Below the pieces are notes generated by a model. That model searched no databases and was not told the DNA's origin. It worked only from the letters and a program-made list of their open reading frames with translations. This document shows, in pieces, positions 61,241 to 64,000 of a stretch of 64,000 nucleotides of DNA. Numbering within the stretch: the first letter of the stretch is position 1; every line of letters begins with the position of its first letter. A program made the position numbers and the translations under genes. The DNA comes from Hofstenia miamia (lineage: Eukaryota > Xenacoelomorpha > Acoela), in contig SCFE01000087.1 in NCBI GenBank assembly GCA_004352715.1, positions 1,112,822 through 1,176,821 on the forward strand, in the 5' to 3' direction.

Positions 61241-64000
61241 TCAGTGTACACAATATTTGGGGATAGTTGTGGTTCCAATGGACAGTAGATCTCCCCCATT
61301 TTCTGAACATTTGCTATGGTAAGAATACGAATTTTTTTTTAAAAAAAACCGATTTCTCATTGAAAAAATTAAAAATTTGTATTCATGGTTGGTATGTTTT
61401 AAACACGACCTGCTTAAAACATGTTTTAAACACTGTTTAAAACAGCTTTTTTGCAATGTTTTTTAAAATGTTTTTTCATTTTTAAAATGTTTTTTCAAAT
61501 TTATATAGAACTTTATGGAAAGTTTGGACAATAATTTTTGGGTTTCGTCCATTCGAATTCATAGCGGATTTTCTACCACAAAACCGTAAAACTGGCATGC
61601 AACGAAAAATACATGTTGATAAGTTTATCATAGTTCAATGTTTCTACCATATGCATTTTCAGTAAAACTTTAGTTCCTTGAGGTGGACTTGTCTAAGAAA
61701 AAAAGATTGTTTAAAACGTTTAAAACATTTTTTTTGTAAAAGATACACTTTTTTGCCAACCATGTTTGTATTTACTTCAAACACAAGAATAATTTTTAGC
61801 CCGTAATCTTCATTAAATCAGTGGGCACATAAAGTTGTTCAGAAATGAGTACCAAGTGGTTTGTTATTCTAGAAATAGAGTTAGACCCTGATTATGTCTC
61901 CAAGATAGTGATTCAATGCCGTGCGCCACATAATTTCTTCTCTACAGAATCTCATTTAACTAAGAACAGAATCCACTTTGAATGTTAATAGTGAAACCGA
62001 CTCACATAGTCGTTATCGCCAACCGACTCACAATTTTCTAATTCTCTTTACTAATTACGATTAAAGCCTTTACTATAATTAATCCTCCATTCAAGTTAAT
62101 GGGTTTTACTTAACAAGATAAACTAAATTGATTTCGGAAAATACAAACCTTAGGCTTCATAAATTTCAATTATTTATTTAGTCAGTTATTTTACTGCAAT
62201 ATGACATTGGTTGAATTTTTGACTCCTCATAAACAAGTAAAATTGAATATCGAACTGATATACCAAACATAATAGACAATCATTTCTTCTCTTTCAATAG
62301 CCTACAATTTGATCACGTGTATGTAGTCTATGCATTGAGTCGAACCAATGCATTATTTTATACAATAATTTTTTGCTAATTTTCAATAAGAGAGATTCAT
62401 TGGTTAAATTATATTGTCAATCATGTGCATCCCAATTTTTTAAATAGTGTAAATGGGATAAAAAGAGATCCTTGAGTGTAGTGCAATGAATTGCCTAAAA
62501 ATATGTTATTTAAACAATGGTAAACACTTTGAAAGAACCATAATGTTTTGTATGCTTTAAATTTTAGTTATGCTATTGATAATATTAAATGGAATATTTT
62601 TTGTTATGCAATTAAAGAAATATTGTTTCAGTGTGAAAAGAGCCTGTCAATCATATACTGCCATAGCAATCAAAGAAATCTTTCATGGTTTTATTACATT
62701 TTCTGTTTTGTAGTTAGAGAACAATGACCCGGTTTGTAGTTAATGTTTAGTTGCACTATAGACGATGAATAGTGTGGAAAAACAATCTGTATAATATTTA
62801 CTTAATATAAATTCATTATAAGACGTGATAATTTTCAACTACATGACATAACAACAATTTTTAGTCAAAGTAACCGCCCTAAGTATATATGTATGAGAGA
62901 ATAATTGTCATTGTTTGGTTTAATGGAAAGTCTGGTTAAATAATAACTTTTATAAATATATTTTAGTCTAATTGTTTGTTACGCTACTTGTTAGCTCGGT
63001 GTCCAGTTATTCTATGTGTCCTGTATATATCATACTTTAGAAATGTTTGACAAAGAAGTAGTCAGACAAACTTTGCTTCAGATATAATTTTGAACGGAAA
63101 TTTGATGAAATTGTTAATGTTGTGTGTAAATTGAAAAAAAATTATATATTGTTTTTTTACGATCTTACAATGAGACTGGGTAACACGAAACACCATCGAC
63201 TCATAAATGTCATTTAGATTAATTTTTTACTATATTTGCAAAAACTCTTAACCTTGAAATTTTTTGTTTGACCTCTATTTTTTTAACATCACAGAAAATT
63301 AAATCCATTCACGTTGGTTTGTGAAGTATTGTACCATATTTGTTTCATTAGCTCTCGCCACAGGCATGTTTATAAAAATGTTTTGTGATTCTTTAGAAAA
63401 TCAGGTTTCGAGTTTTGACTGATTGCTAGTTGATGCTTACATTTCTATGTAACAATTACGCTGCATATTTTTGCATTGAGGTCAAATGGTCCACATGTTA
63501 AAGCATTAAATTACAATGAAAGAGATGAGGAAAGTATTTACCATGACAAACTCTTTAATTGAAATTGTAAGCGATGTACAAGAACACCAAACAACTTATC
63601 TAAATGTTTTTTAAAAAATTCTTAAACCTTTGAAAATTGAGCAACAGTAATTTGTGGGAGACCAAATTTAACAATTCAAAAAGTATTCAATGAGATAACT
63701 AGTTGTTTTTTCTCCACTTAAATATGTAAAATAAATTAAAATTTGGACCGTACTATTTCATGGAAAATGGTGTGATCCAGATAGTTATCACTGATTCAGT
63801 ACTCGGGAGCTGTTCAAATGTGTGACTTAATTACCGAGTGAACTCATTCGTTCAATTAAATTATTTTAAAATTCCTATTAATATCAAGGCTTAACCATCT
63901 GAGAATTGTCATTCACGAGTACTCGAATTTTTTGTGAAAGTTGAAGGCCTACATGTAAGCATATTAAATTATTCTTTTTAAGAAAATGTTTTTCATTTTC

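Larger units (their letters stand above)
58380..64000 (+). other. CWC22 intron 11, running off the window
   Basis: More than 5.6 kb of intron follows exon 11. It holds a (TA)n run (59327-59351), a (TAA)n run near 60248 and a dispersed-repeat copy (about 61120-61240). I looked for the conserved RDNPRNTRF exon on the + strand and did not find it. The open frames at 58361-58543, 58808-58990 and 61241-61456 are unrecognised. Confidence 0.8.

Noticed and set aside
58380-64000. Search for the CWC22 exon encoding the end of MA3 (RDNPRNTRF motif)
   Set aside because: No matching + strand sequence was seen by eye, so the gene is reported as running off the window.

Overview
This is a window of AT-rich animal nuclear DNA, assembled from short contigs: it has runs of N inside (TA)n tracts, and sequence is duplicated on either side of N positions at two places. 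One protein-coding gene explains nearly all of it. An orthologue of the spliceosomal, exon-junction-complex-loading factor CWC22 (nucampholin) runs on the + strand from about 1636 to beyond the right edge. Eleven coding exons can be placed by protein similarity and GT-AG boundaries, and they join in frame into 529 complete codons. They cover the N-terminal segment, the MIF4G domain, the acidic linker and most of the MA3 domain. The end of MA3 and the C-terminal tail lie past 64000. Exon sequence resembles both insect and vertebrate CWC22, so I cannot name the species; an invertebrate animal is most likely.

Layout: 1-720 holds an internally deleted mariner element with both ends and a TA target duplication. 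714-1635 is the upstream flank and presumed promoter or 5' UTR. 1636-3533 holds five exons with introns of 40, 73, 110 and 1078 nt. From there introns grow: 3.4, 3.7, 8.9, 0.76, 12.8, 24.3 and more than 5.6 kb. The final exon in view is 58252-58379.

The long introns are filled with transposable-element remains: two decayed non-LTR reverse transcriptases on the minus strand (about 18.6-19.0 kb and 38.8-41.1 kb), a Tc1-like element nested in the second, a Tigger/pogo tail fragment (42.0-42.6 kb), a nearly complete DD41D Tc1/mariner-superfamily element with intact terminal repeats (51953-53202), an old hAT-like element (34857-36027), three hAT-type MITEs each with a perfect 8-bp target duplication (25059-25465, 36813-37162, 53585-53934), and several smaller inverted- or tandem-repeat families. 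I see no tRNA, rRNA, CRISPR or other host gene. The rest is unannotated AT-rich intron.

Nothing here looks like an undescribed multi-gene system. The points most worth checking are the predicted 40-nt intron in CWC22 exon 1/2, a splice acceptor four bases before the start codon, the DD41D element, and a 32-bp perfect palindrome at 49956-49987.
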